Shown here: one piece after another, positions 1-11,562 of the stretch
Layout: every line of letters begins with the position of its first letter
How positions within the stretch are numbered: position 1 is the stretch's first letter
The notes under the pieces: generated by a model
Databases searched by the model: none
What the model saw: the letters and a program-made list of their open reading frames with translations, nothing else
What the model was told of the DNA's origin: nothing
Made by a program: the position numbers and the translations under genes
From: Mermis nigrescens
Taxonomy: Eukaryota; Nematoda; Enoplea; Mermithida; Mermithidae
DNA length: 64,000 nucleotides
Direction: 5' to 3'
NCBI GenBank assembly: GCA_036768485.1
Contig: JAVLUZ010000320.1
Span: 372,001 to 436,000, forward strand

Positions 1-140
1 AAAAAGTTCAATAGTATGATAATCTATTCGTTTCAAAAAAAAGATTAGTAACTTATGAGTGTCCAAATTTCTAAATTGGCCTCTAAGATTAATTGTTCTT
101 TCATATTTGCATCCTGGAAATAAAGTATAATCCTGAGAAA

Positions 141-334
141 CAGTGGCGGATACTAGGATTTTCCTAGGGGGCGGTACCCCTAAGGGGGGCGGAACCCTGA
201 CTTGGGTGAAAAAAATTATCCGATTTAACCCGAAAATCGCTACAAATCGCTCAAAAATTCTGAATTTTGCGCATTATTTTGGGCCAATTGGGGGGGGGGG
301 GCCGGCCGCCCCCCCGCCCCTAAATCCGCCCCTG
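141..334. mobile_element. hAT-type MITE with 8-bp target duplication
   Basis: The left end reads CAGTGGCGGAT and the right end, read inward, CAGGGGCGGATTT. The element is flanked by perfect copies of CTGAGAAA (133-140 and 335-342). CA...TG termini with an 8-bp duplication are typical of hAT elements. The interior holds long G and C runs and no convincing gene; the open frame crossing it is an accident of the repeat. Confidence 0.85.
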
Positions 335-375
335 CTGAGAAAAGCTATAGGCAGATAAATTGCTGTAGATAATAT

Positions 376-544
376 CAGGCACGTTGCTGGCCCTCCTATT
401 TTGGGGGGAGCCAAAACTAATTTTGGGGGTGTAAGCCAAAACTAGCACAAAATAACGTGTAAAAAGCCCTATTTTTCCTTTTTTTTTAATTTGGGGGGGG
501 GGGGGGTTTCCGGACACCCCAGTCCCCCCACAGCTACGTGCCAG
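376..544. mobile_element. hAT-type MITE, CAGGCACGTAGCTG family
   Basis: The ends are CAGGCACGTTGCTG and, inverted, CTGGCACGTAGCTG. Flanks GATAATAT (368-375) and GATAATAA (545-552) are an 8-bp duplication with one mismatch. The interior carries a G run next to C-rich ends and the core CACAAAATAACGT. A close relative in the same orientation lies at 51355..51515. Confidence 0.8.
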
Positions 545-1020
545 GATAATAAACTTAAGTCGCCTATTTTTCGTTTCTTAAACATGGCCTTGAAGAATTA
601 TCCCTTCAATTAAATAACTTAATAGTAGAATGCTTAGGTGCACACATAGCAGTTGTATACGTTAAATTTTTTTCATAAATTAGCATATAGGCATCACGTA
701 AAAGAGCACATAAATTGGTAAATTACGAAAGAGTTGTTACCGAAATTTTCTTGAAAACAAAAGGCCTATTTAAAATTCTTTCCATGGCCTGATTTCTGTT
801 TGAAATTGTCCGCTTCTATGTGACGTGGATGAAGCGATTATGCTTATTTAATGGAAGCAGAAAACCAATCTGCTTCATCAAGCGCAATAGTACTAATAAT
901 AATTAATTGATTGATTAATAATTAATAAATAATCTATTAATCAATTGCTGAACGGATTTAAAAATATGTCTGGCGTGCATTTGCATTCATTATCTAAGAA
1001 TGTACTTATATTTTATCATA
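545..1020. other. AT-rich stretch without recognised gene
   Basis: No gene is seen. About 893-946 is a low-complexity run of TTAATTAAT-like words that can fold on itself. The composite repeat begins after it. Confidence 0.5.
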
Positions 1021-1990
1021 TGTAGCGCGTTAGCGCGTACCTATTATATACTTGGGTACCCCCAACATATGCCCCCCTCACAGCTATAACGGCGCATATC
1101 TGAGATATGCGGTTTTTTTGAAAGGTAGACAAATGAAAAACTCAGATACCTCTTTTTGTTTACACTCAATACCGAGCTAGTCGTGAGTGTGTAAAGTTTA
1201 CACTAAAAATTCAAATGATCGGCGAAGGGCCATTTTTTTGAAAATGTTTTCTCTGAATAGTAGGTTAAGAATCTGGTCTTAAAATTTCTTTACACTCATT
1301 AGTTGTTGCACAGGAGTGCAAATTAGACGGTTTTTTACTGTTTTCACGTGCATGAGCATATCTAACTCAGTTTTACATTCTATGCAGTCTGATTGATGTC
1401 AAAAGGTAGACGGTTATAAAATCTAGGGGAGCCTTTTTTATTTTTTCAAAGTAATATTTTCAAATTTAGAGGCGGTTTATTGGAAAGAGTCTGCGACAAA
1501 AAAATGTTTTTTTTCTGCCATATTCTCCACCTAGTAGTTAGGACGTGGTAATTATCTTTAAAATTTGCCTCGTCCTAAGCGCTACACGTCAAAATATATT
1601 TAATTTCTTTACAATCAATATTGCGTTATTAGTGCAAGTGTAAACTTTACACTGGAAACATTTTTTCCGCCCAGAGCGTCGTGAATGATGAATTTTTTCA
1701 AAAATGTACTCCGTAAGGTCAGAATAACGAATCTGACCTTTAAACGTTTCTACAGCGAGTGTTTGATGAGGTATGAGGAGGTGAACTTTGAATCATACAT
1801 CTATTTTCTAATGCCGATAGATGACTCCGTATTGCATATTTATTGATCAGATTTTTCTTATTTCAGAGGTTTTTGACTCGCCTTTAACAAATAATTATTT
1901 TTATTATCATAAATACACTATTATTAAACTTCAGTAGAATGATGAATATTTTTTAAGAATTAATTAAGTATTAAAATCCGCTGATACAGG
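1021..1990 (+). repeat. Composite interspersed repeat, copy A, first block
   Basis: It starts with an imperfect hairpin of TAGCGCG words (about 1021-1045). The block then continues with CCCTCACAGCTATAACGGC and with repeated inverted words of the type TTTACACT...AGTGTAAA about every 100 bp. The same order is found in reverse complement at 50.1-51.0 kb and near 18.0-18.7 kb, and forward (shortened) at 52.35-52.9 kb. It has no coding capacity; it looks like a non-autonomous transposon. Confidence 0.75.
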
Positions 1991-4914
1991 CGCGTAGCTA
2001 CGTGGAGGCACTTGAGGCACAAGCCTACCCTAAAAAATTATGAATGAAAAATTATGATTTCAATTTGAAATTCTTTTAATGAAGTCAGTGTGAGGCGCAA
2101 GGTGGAATGTGTCATTCTATAAATGATTTGTTCTTATAAATCCCTATATGTGCATTAGCTAGAAACCATATGGAATGTGAGGCGACTTTGGCTGATTTTT
2201 CATGCACTTAAATAGCTTGAGCAACACTCAGAATCTAAATCGTTCAGGTAATTCATCGAATAAGAATGACCATAAAAACAAATTCATTGTCTAGTAATTC
2301 TTTAGATTCAATTAGGTGCCTACTGCCTATCATACAAATATAGGTAATTTTTTGGCGTTTTGTTTGCGGCAATTTATTTGATAGAATTTTGTATATCAAT
2401 CTTTCATGAATATAGTAAATTCGGCAATTCTTGTCCACACAGCCGACAATTTTTCTGATTTCAAAATTTTTATGTCGCTAAAATTTCTGCTTCAGAAGAT
2501 GGAATGATACAGCATATTTAATCTGTTCACACAAAATTCCCTAAAATTTTGAACTTCGTTTGGAAGAATAAGCAACCAATATCATCCGAAGAAAACAGTG
2601 ATCCGATCTTGTGGAAACTCTGAAGCCTGGACGCGAATCCAGGGAGCGAGGTGAAAGCTTGTGGCGCGGCATTTTCACACAAACTTAAAAAGCTGTTCGG
2701 CATTTTCAAACAAAGTTGAAAAGTTGTTGCATTTATGTATGCTTTTAACTTTTGATCCATTGATAATCATGAGCAAATTAAGAATAGTGAATAATCTTCG
2801 TTCATTGTGCTATCAGGAAAAGTAATGCAATGAGATGATATTATGCACCTACAGTGTAACTGCAGTAAATGGCTATTTTTAAGATAGGTTAATAGGTTGA
2901 AATAAATAAAATGCAATGTTTTGGGTAGATAATTTCAAAATCAATGCTCTGCTCTAATAACTTTTCAAACTCTGCATAGTCCATACAGTATACAGGTATT
3001 GTTTTGTTTTGAAAACTAGCAAAATAGTTAGATATTTTTGTGCTCAAAATTGTACCCCTTTCTGTTTTTTATGCATGTGAATACTTCATCCTGTAATCTC
3101 AATTTAGTTTTTTTTGCAATATGGCTGCCCTATAAGGTGTGCCGTTTCATATTGTTCAATATTTAAGCACATTTTGAAAAGCCAAAAATTTTCAATATGG
3201 CCGCCATTCAATGTGTTTCAAAATTTATTCAGTGGATAGCTAGAAAATTTTATACTCTTCGAAATGAGCTAAGTCTCAAATTCTGAATCCTGCTAGTCCT
3301 TTTGAGTATTGAAGTGTAGAAAACCTTCAAAATTATTCATTTTATACTGAAAAGGACACCGCTTTGAAGCCCGTTTCGCAAAATTTTTTGAGCAGCAGAT
3401 ACGTTGGTATGCGCATTGTAAGAGCCCCGGATTAAGTTTAGAAAAGCAAAAAAACGTGCAAAAGTTTCGGCGCTTGCGCCTATTACTATTTTTTACTATG
3501 GAGTTCCAAAATAGAGTTTAGGAGATCAAATCACATATAATATTCCAACGCTTTACGTTACTTTAGTGGATTTAGTGCACCACTATTTGTCCGTCGTTAA
3601 CAGATTCATATTCAGGGGGAACAGGAGGCATGTGTTTCTCGAAATCAAATATGAAAAGAATTTCTTTCTTCACTTTTCAACTTTTTAAGCGAAAAATCAT
3701 ACAATTTTAGACATTTCAAACCGAATTGCCTAATTAGTACTTACATACATTTGTTTAGCCTCGAGCTAGCGGTTTTAAAACATTCTATATTTAGCTTTCA
3801 TATACAACCGACGGCATATTTTGCATCTTACGTTTTTTATAGATTATACGCAGAAAATGAGACCTTTCTGAACAATTTGGCTTTGTGTTATTTAAAAAAC
3901 AAAATTATATTTCTTATGTTTATGTTTGATTGAATCAAAAGTGCAATAGCATCTAATGCTACATTTACGAGCATTTGGCAATCATATATCCTGGTTCAGT
4001 GATAAAATAAATTTCTTCCGGCTTTCTAAGAAATTTAAATTAAATTTTAGCCGAAAAGATCATAATTTTGACGCTTAGCACCTGATTATTATTAAAAGAG
4101 TAATGTTGTATATTTAGAGCTGCACATCAAGTACTGGTATACTAGAATAGAAAAAATTATAAATTCTGATAACGAACTTTGGCTACTCTTAAGCTAAATT
4201 CAGAACAAAGATTGGCTGAATTTACTGAGATTTCAGCTTAACGTCTAATTTTTCTGCAAAATTTTTCGGGGCTCCGACACGGATTCAATTGGGGAGGAAG
4301 GGCGGCGATTGAGCGCGCCAATCTCCCTTCGGCCGTAAGAAAAGGTCTCTCTTGTAATCTCTCTCGCCTTATCGAAGGTTGTGCAGCTCAAGTGATTCTA
4401 AAAATTTCTTTCTGAATTCATCTTGGTCCATAGTTGTTTTAAAAAATTTTGTTTATGGCCTTCAAAATTGAATCCTGGATGAGGGCATAGTTGTAATCAC
4501 ACATGGGTGTGAGGAGATGGGTTTAAGGGAGGGATCTCCCTTAACCCCCAGAATCCGTTAGATTCCGAAATATCGATAGCCTCCAGAATCAATTTTTGGC
4601 ATATTTTTTGGGATGTTTGCGGGTTTCACATCACCTAGACCCCCCAAAACTATTTTGCGTACATTCTGTCTACTATACTTAACCTTTCACTCATAAATTT
4701 TTGTCCAATTTAGTGACAGAGATCCGTTAATACGCCTATAAATATTAGAGGTAGCAAAAAAGCATTTGATATCTATTGATGGACCCGCTGGAGGCCAGGA
4801 CAGTGATGGATTTTTCCTACATCAACTAATGCTGCAGTCTGCGCATTCAGGGGCCAGATGGGGCTCGAGTTTTTTTCAATAAAAAAGAAATTCAATTGAT
4901 AGGCCCCTAAAAAA
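1987..4914. other. Sequence interrupting repeat copy A; no gene recognised
   Basis: The composite repeat breaks near TTAAAATCCGCTGATACAGG and resumes near AAAAGGCTAATGGCTTCGAA. In copies B and C these points lie within a tRNA-like segment of roughly 90 bp. The intervening ~2.9 kb is AT-rich. Its short open frames have no recognisable motif. It may be nested repeat insertions. Confidence 0.45.
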
Positions 4915-6380
4915 GAAAAAAAGGCTAATGGCTTCGAATCTTCTGAATACTGATTTTTTTCATTTTTTAATTCTTCCGGCAAAACCATGCACTTCATTTG
5001 ATTTACTCCTCTATTTAGGTTCTGCAAATGAAATTTTTGTTTTTTTTTGAATTCCATTTTAGTTCTCGAATGGGAGTGTAAAGAGTGCGAAAATCTGGGT
5101 TGAAAAGACACATTTTGGTCGGGCTTTCGACTTGTTTATGTCTGCCAACAACTCAGGTTATGAGTTTTGAGAAATTTTTTCTGACAGAAATTTACTATGA
5201 ATCAAGGGCTATCTTGTGTTTACCAGCAAACTTTTCTACAATCAATACGCAGTTAGTACTAGGGGTTTAAACTTTGCACTCTAGTAGATGATTCAAAAAA
5301 CAGATTTTGGCCAAGATTTCTCTGCCAACATTTTCGGTTATGAACTTATGAAAATTCAATGGAATAAAAATGAAGTAACTTTCAAGGGCTACATGTCGAA
5401 GCAAGCCGCGTTCTAAAAAACGTAATATTGAGTTATTTATGGGGGTGTAAAGTTCAAAATCTGGGGTGTAAAATGGGCGAAAAAACAGGTTTTTTTTCGT
5501 ATTTTGATTAGAAAATCATATCAAATATTTTGCGGAACATAAGTTTGGCTCATACAAACGTATTACAATCAAAGGGCTACAAAGTGGCCAAAATCAAATT
5601 TATTCACACTCAATGGGGCGTTAGGTTCAGATTTTCTAAAGTTTTCCAATGTGGTGGACAGGGGAACATACGTGCTTGTCCATTTTTTTGTTCGCCACTT
5701 TCTCTGTTTAGAAGTCGGGCGTCTTGTTTTTCTGATAAGCTCTGGGGAGTCTGAACATAATCTCGAGTCTAAGAATGAATCAGAAACCAAATGTGATACG
5801 CCAGTATGTTTGCACTCAACAGTGGTGTAAATTGGTTCACATTTGATATTTATTTGTCCCAGGGGCATTGTGAAGACTTAATTTTACAATAAATGTTGAT
5901 CGTAATATAAGAGTAATATCAGAAATACGAATCTGACTCGAATTTTCTCTACACTCTGTGGTTGTCTAAAGTTTACACTGCATATTAACTTTAGTTCTAG
6001 AACCTTGCGGAAGCTTAATTTTTTGTAAAATGTCCTACGTAAAATTGGAATTGGGAATCTGACTGTTAGTTTTCTCTACACATAGTAGTTGTGTAAAGTT
6101 TGAAGTATTCATTTGTTGTTAATATGTAGTTTATACTACAAATTTATTTTACTTCCAAATTTGAGCGTTAGTATACCTTACACTTGATATTTGCGTAAAG
6201 TCTATCCTGAAAAACTTTGATCTGTTTAAATAATGTAATGTTGTCTTGTTTAAAAAGGATAATGCTGATGTTAAGGACAATATTGTTTTCCGCGTTCTAG
6301 GACTGCTGTCATTATTGTGGTATGTTACTCTATGTGTTTACTGACTGATATAATCAAATCATGCTATTTAAAACTAGGGT
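4915..6380 (+). repeat. Composite interspersed repeat, copy A, second block
   Basis: It is collinear with 52.97-56.75 kb (plus strand) and with 49.8-48.3 kb in reverse complement. It carries the recurring TTTACACT/AGTGTAAA words. Open frames inside it (about 5085-5270 and 5530-5754) are partly shared with the copy at 49.2 kb but are not kept in the copy at 53.4 kb, so they are treated as non-coding. Confidence 0.75.
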
Positions 6381-7139
6381 ACTAGCAAAGAAAAATGCTC
6401 CGATGGAACAAAAAAGATGAATAGTTTTGGAATTGTGGATTATTAAGGATGTAAACGGAGAAGACTAGGAAAAAGCTACCTATAGTAGCAAAATCTGATG
6501 AAAATCACACTTCCTCTAAGCAACGCTAAAAATCGAAGTATATTCTGCAGCCAACAGATTAAAATAAATCTTTAACCATAATAATGATTGAAAAAGCAGC
6601 ATATTAGCTATGCAGTAGCTTTGGGAAATTACATTGAGTAAACTAACAGTCTTTCTAAGCCAATTGAATGAAATAGCAAACATCGAAGACAATTGAAGAC
6701 CTGGGTGGTTTAAAACAGCAGGAAACGCGTAAGTTGACTTGAAACAGACTAAATGTAGGTACCCTAGCATGCCCGTAATGATTGTGTGCACTAATCAATC
6801 GGCCCCTGCTTTGCTTGCTATAATGCTCATAACAAAATAGAACAACTTTTAATACAATACCACTTAGTTTTCTGTCAATCAGGATACGAAGCTAGTCAGC
6901 CCAGCAATTTAAGAAAAGTAAACATTATAGATTCCGCTCTTATCTGAAATTTGAAAATTATTCAGAAAAGGCACTTTTTTAGAGGCCGCAGAAAATACTT
7001 CGATTTTTGAGAAAGTGTGATTTTTATCGGATTTTGTGACTTTAGGTAGCTTTTCCAAGTCTTTTACATCCTAAATAATCCACAACTCCAAGTATATTAA
7101 TCTTTTTTGTTCCATCGGAGCTTTTTTCCTTTGCTAATA
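6381..7139. mobile_element. MITE with ~180-bp inverted ends, copy 1
   Basis: The left end reads CTAGCAAAGAAAAATGCTCC. The right end (about 7010-7139) is its inverted match, including TTCCATCGGAGC and the AAATCGAAGTATATTC block. Other copies: 14562..15300, 47585..48258 and 56750..57497, plus a one-ended remnant at 59880..59927. It has no transposase gene, and its position at the edge of the composite repeat is shared by copies A, B and C. Confidence 0.8.
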
Positions 7140-8071
7140 GAAAAATGTTTGGATATCTTTATATCATGTAAATAATTCGGAAATGCTATAAAAAGAAATG
7201 ATGTTGGCTCAGATATGAAAAAAATTAGGGAACGCAAACGAAGCAATAAATTTGATCTTCATACTGTTTACCGCAGATGCACAGATGGCTGATCTAGAGG
7301 GCGAATCAGTAAACTTTTTTGGGATGAAATGACAACAAAAACTGGTACAGGAACATGAAATTGGTCAATATCTTGGAAAATTCGTCGGGGTAGTTCGCAA
7401 AAAGCGCATTTTTCGACGTTTCTCGACGTGCTCTATTAACATGAAATTCGAACTTTTATTTAAATTAAAAATTTTTTCTCTCATTAAAAAGGCTATAAAA
7501 AGTGTTATATTTTGGTCAAGCTTGGGTCAAAAGGATGGAAAACACTTCATATCCGGCGCGATGCCCGGACATTTGAAGATTTGGGGATTTGGGGGGGGGG
7601 TTTAACCGACTAGTACCTGACGTTCTGCTCAAAATTATTTATTATGGCAACTATTGCTTTTCTTTAATGTATCGAAATTGAGTACAAAACATGTAAAAGA
7701 AATTTACAACAGAGTCAAATGTTTAGAAATAATTCATGTGGCTATTTTATACAATATACTTTATGAATATGGATGACATCATTTTTTTATATTCTTTTCT
7801 TCGCTAATGTGTAGATATCACTGAGAAACGTTCAAAAATGCCATTATTTTGCATATTTACATGTGTTTGTTGAGATATGTATCTCACTTCAATATTGCAG
7901 GCCTTATAAATTTAGATGGCCAGCTATACAATTCTCAATGTTTCCACTCAGTACTGTATAAATTATGGTTTCTTGGCGAATAGCTGTGCACCTAAAGATT
8001 AGGACACATTGATTCAATACTTAAGACATTCAGCATTTAATGTGCTTCCAGATGTAACTTGTACCTACAAT
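7096..8071. repeat. Direct repeat with 59880-60841
   Basis: The two stretches are collinear through AAATGTTTGGATATCTTTAT, GACGTTTCTCGACGTGCTCT, a CCGGCGCGATGCCCGGA-like block and CCAGATGTAAC at the end. The left edge coincides with the end of the inverted-repeat MITE, so the unit may be a longer transposon with this MITE-like end. Confidence 0.8.
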
Positions 8072-8255
8072 AAAGCGGAAAACTGGGTAGAGTTTGTAAA
8101 AGAAAAATCAAAAACCATATAAAAGTTCCGTCTCAATTTTAAGGTTTTTGAGATCACAGAAATAACCATTATGTGAACTTAACAAAAGTTACGCTTTTTG
8201 AATACATCTTACACTAACCTCATAAAAAATTCGCAGTTATTTGTGTTTGAAGACT

Positions 8256-8481
8256 TATAGTCTGTTTCATTTAACTTTAAGGTTTTTGAAAAAGTTTGAA
8301 GCGACTACAAAAGTGTTTTAAACTAATACAAAAATATGATATTCTGTAGTAGGTCGAGTCATTTAGATACGTATGCTTGCGTTAAGCCGCATTACTGCAT
8401 CAAAAGTTTAAACCGCTTCTGTAGCCTGATTCTAGTGGAAAAATTTAGAAGAAAACGCAAAGTTAAATGAAACCGACCATA
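8256..8481. mobile_element. Short inverted-repeat element (MITE-like)
   Basis: The left end TATAGTCTGTTTCATTTAAC matches in inverse the right end, which reads TATGGTCGGTTTCATTTAAC inward. The length is 226 bp with no open frame. The flanks do not give a clear target duplication. Confidence 0.6.
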
Positions 8482-9170
8482 AATTTGCACGTTTCACGAA
8501 TAAACTGTGGAAATACGGTTTTTGGACATTAATTCTGGCTGATGAAGTGAATTAGTTGGTTTATAACAGAAGAGCTTGATAATTTTGTTATCTTCCATTT
8601 AAGCTACTGCTCGGCGTCTAAATCTTTTTAGTTCAACCTGTGATCTCGTTACAAAATTCCAGGAATTATTATTTACTTGCAAATCAGAAATCAATCTTCA
8701 TTGTATATTGAGAACAACGTGGCCTGAACGAAAGTAACGCAATGCATTACATTGAGAACGGAGCAATGTTGAACAAATGTTACGGCTGCCTATACCTCAA
8801 CAATAATTTAGTGCGGACAAATGAACAAAAGACTAGATGATTTTAAATGAAAAATTTTAGAAAGAAAATTATATATTTAACATTGCTCTAGCGACACGTA
8901 AGCTTAATTTGCTAAAATAAATTAATACAACGTGATCGTACACGTATACAGCGTTAAAATTATGGAAGTTAGCCCCAAAAAATTCAAAAAGAGAGTTTTT
9001 CATCTAAAAGCGATGGATATACGTCAAAACCATTGTTTTTTAAAGTTCCAGGCAATGCTCGTTCTTTCTTGATATAAAAAATGAACAAATCTTTGAAAAA
9101 TTACAGTGAATTGAACCAGATGAGTATAATCGAAAAATGATCAGATGGAGCCGAGTTCGACACTTTTGGT
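8482..9170. other. AT-rich stretch, nothing recognised
   Basis: No coding pattern, RNA gene or clear repeat is visible on either strand. Confidence 0.4.
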
Positions 9171-9173
9171 CTA

Positions 9174-9557
9174 GTGATAGTTAAAAAAGCTTTTAAAAAA
9201 GTACGCTTTGTACTTTTTCGGAAAATCTACAATCCTGGGGAGTCGCTCGCAGCCACCGGTCTGAACAGTCCCACCGTCCCACTTCATGCGGCTAGCTTGC
9301 AGCGTGGACAAAAAAAGTGGCTCCAAAAGTTAGCGCTCAGTGCCTTCCACCGCCGCTTCGCACCCGCTTGCGCAATATGTTCATCATACGTGTTACAGGG
9401 GGCGGGGGATCACCCCACCCGGAATCGGACGTCCCCCAATTCCCTCAAAAGCCACACAATTTTTGACCTGTCCGATTTTCGAAAAACATCGAATTTTTTG
9501 GCCGTTTTAAGGCGTTTTTGGTCAGAATCTGGAGGCAATTCACCCCTCTCCCTCTAA
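9174..9557 (+). other. Unrecognised 127-codon open frame
   Basis: This open frame is longer than most in the window and lies in locally more GC-rich DNA. The predicted protein is basic and starts MIVKKAFKKV. It has no membrane segment or motif I recognise. The 3' part (9390-9560) is C-run DNA of the type found in the G-run MITEs, and the GC-rich composition would lengthen chance frames. Coding status is doubtful. Confidence 0.2.
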
Positions 9558-9689
9558 AAATGGACGGACCCCCGAATTTCGAGCCTTTACATGTATGGTC
9601 TTCATACTTGTGCTAATTGCCGCTTTTCTCGTTTGTCGACACCTGATTACATCCGCTTGAGTAATGGGTCGACTCCGACTCTCATCTGA

Positions 9690-10090
9690 ATTCACATGAG
9701 CAATCAGCGTTTTGACTTCTGCAGCGCGGCGAAAAAGTACGGAAAAAAAGCTGAAAATAGCAAATTTCGGTCCTTGCCGCGCAACAGATGTTTAGATTGA
9801 AAAGCGGCGATCGAATTTTAACTTTAGAGAATTCGATTGCGGCGCGGCGAAAGCGTGAAGCGTAGATTGACTGGCCGCGCCGCGCGATTCGCAGGCTGCC
9901 GCGCCGCAGCGGGAAGTATTGATTGGTTTGGCGCGAAATTTCTGCGGCGACCGCTGCGGCTATTTCTCGCCGCAGGGAGTATGTGTAAGATGTGTTGTAG
10001 ACGGGGCGATTTAGAAGGGGTTTTGCCTCCCACAGAATGGCAACTGACGCCCCGCAAAAGGGCTGCGGCCCCCAGAATTGTCGATTTACC
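9690..10090. other. GC- and CpG-rich island with GCGGCGCGG palindromes
   Basis: This ~400-bp stretch contrasts with its AT-rich surroundings. It contains GCGGCGCGGCG near 9838 and its inverse CCGCGCCGCG near 9873, so it can fold strongly. Overlapping long frames on both strands reflect base composition. It could be a G/C-rich transposon interior or a CpG island; no gene start is recognised. Confidence 0.4.
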
Positions 10091-10099
10091 GTAAACGTT

Positions 10100-10900
10100 G
10101 TTGTTTTCAGCTGATTTTTAGTCGATTTTTTCAAAATTGTTTGACAATTTCTTCACGTTTTTATGTTTGAGAAAGAATTAGCATTGACTAAAACGTCAAA
10201 AAAACAGTGTTTTTCACGTGTAACCTGTTTTTTAGCCTAAAAGGAACACTTTTTGAAATATGTTTGGGCCTGACACCTAGAGTTTCCGTGCCGTACTTAC
10301 ATGGCATAGATCAGGCTATAACTCGTTTTACATTGTGTTTCGGTTTCTTTGTAAGCTCGTTAAAATGATTTGTAATTGATTTGCGTGTATGCTAGGAAAA
10401 CAAATCAAAGTTCATGAATCACTTTTTTGATAGACACGAAAATAAATTTTAAGCAAACTCGTGAGCTAGTAACAAACTCAAAATTTTCAAACGCCGGTGC
10501 ATTTGTATAATTCTTGTCTTCTAAGCAGCCCAAGTTAGGAAAAGGCGTCTTAAACAGGTACGAGTATGTCAAAGTTTTCTGGCGCTTCGTGTCAAATTAT
10601 TTATTTTCTTTTTACCTTTTTCTTGACAATGTTTTAGAATTGAGTACCTGAAAATTTTCTAAGAGTTTACTTGGACGGATGCCGAATAGTAATTGATGTA
10701 GCTATTTTAAACGCAAATTAATTATAAACTATTTTAAGTAGCTTAAGAAGAAATGGAAAATACATTTAAAATACTTACTTGAAGAATGGAAAATAATTCG
10801 GAATTGATTATATGCGCTTAACAAATTAGGTACATAGCCAACAGAGTGATCAGCTTGATTTCGCATGTTGACGCCTCGTCAATTTTTTCACTCATGGTAA
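10100..10900. other. No feature recognised
   Basis: AT-rich DNA with T runs. A GGCGCTTCGTG word near 10580 resembles the conserved core of the G-run repeats, but the rest does not align. Confidence 0.35.
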
Positions 10901-10904
10901 CATG

Positions 10905-11050
10905 ATTGTGGGACTGTTGTGAGACTGGTGGGAAAGTTTAGATAGTGGGACTGTCAGGAGGCTGGGGCTGTTGGGACTGGTGGAACTGTTGGGACTGGTG
11001 AGATTGTTGGGGTTATTGGTGGGACAGTTGGGACGTTGAGACTGTTGGGA
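10905..11050. repeat. G-rich minisatellite of GGGACTGTTGG-like units
   Basis: Irregular tandem words GGGACTGTT, GGGACTGGTG and GAGACTGTT follow one another. The repeated G triplets on this strand could form a quadruplex. The array is directly abutted by the MITE at 11052. Confidence 0.7.
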
Positions 11051-11051
11051 C

Positions 11052-11317
11052 CACACCTGGGCGTAGGGGAGGGGGGGGTTTGGGTGTACGCACTTCCCCG
11101 AGAAACCAAAATACTCCCCCAGAAATCAGAATACCCCCAGAATTCAGTTTTTAAAAATTTTTTCGTTTGTTTCGCAATTTTTAGATGCTAATGGATAGTG
11201 CTCGATGAGACACGTTAAAAATGGTGTTTTTTCCCCATACCACGATTTTTAAGGCCTTTTTTGACCTTTGAAAAAAGTTGCAGCCTCCCTCCATAATTTT
11301 CTTGCTGCCTACGTATG
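11052..11317 (-). mobile_element. G-run MITE, CATACGTGGGCAGC family, reverse orientation
   Basis: Read on the minus strand it begins CATACGTAGGCAGCAAGAAA and ends GCCCAGGTGTG. It carries the family core with AGCACTATCC near its centre and G runs at the tail. Flanks GTTGGGAC and GTTGGGTT agree at 6 of 8 bases, consistent with an 8-bp duplication inside the minisatellite. Confidence 0.7.
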
Positions 11318-11398
11318 GTTGGGTTGGGACCCATGGGACTGTTGATACATAATCCAAAAAAAGTACAGCGCCAGTATTATCGCATTATCATCGACTGC

Positions 11399-11562
11399 TC
11401 ATTTTATTTTTCTTCTAAACACCAGCTCTTTAACGTTTGATCTCGTTTCCTTCGAAAACACCAATCCTATGATCGGTATACCTTGATAGCAAGCAGAACC
11501 AAAAATCGTATTCACCATTACAGCCAGAATGACATCATTAATGTAAATTAACGTACGATAAC
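11399..11562 (-). CDS. GPCR-1 exon 3 (segment 7 and tail)
   Basis: The acceptor is TTTTTATAG and coding begins GT TAT CGT (YRTL). It encodes segment 7 around VNTIFGSACYQGIPIIGLVF and a basic tail. AATAAA overlaps the stop codon region and may serve as the polyadenylation signal. The exon is too short to appear as a long open frame and was found by similarity to 38624..38757. Confidence 0.75.

Noticed and set aside
5530..5754. Open frame whose first 18 residues recur at 49239..49048 on the other strand
   Set aside because: Both lie in copies of the composite repeat; copy C at 53.4 kb changes the frame. Shared ancestry of the repeat explains the similarity.
9682..10134. 150-codon minus-strand frame in the GC-rich island
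   Set aside because: Two other long frames overlap on both strands; high GC removes stop codons by chance and no motif is seen.
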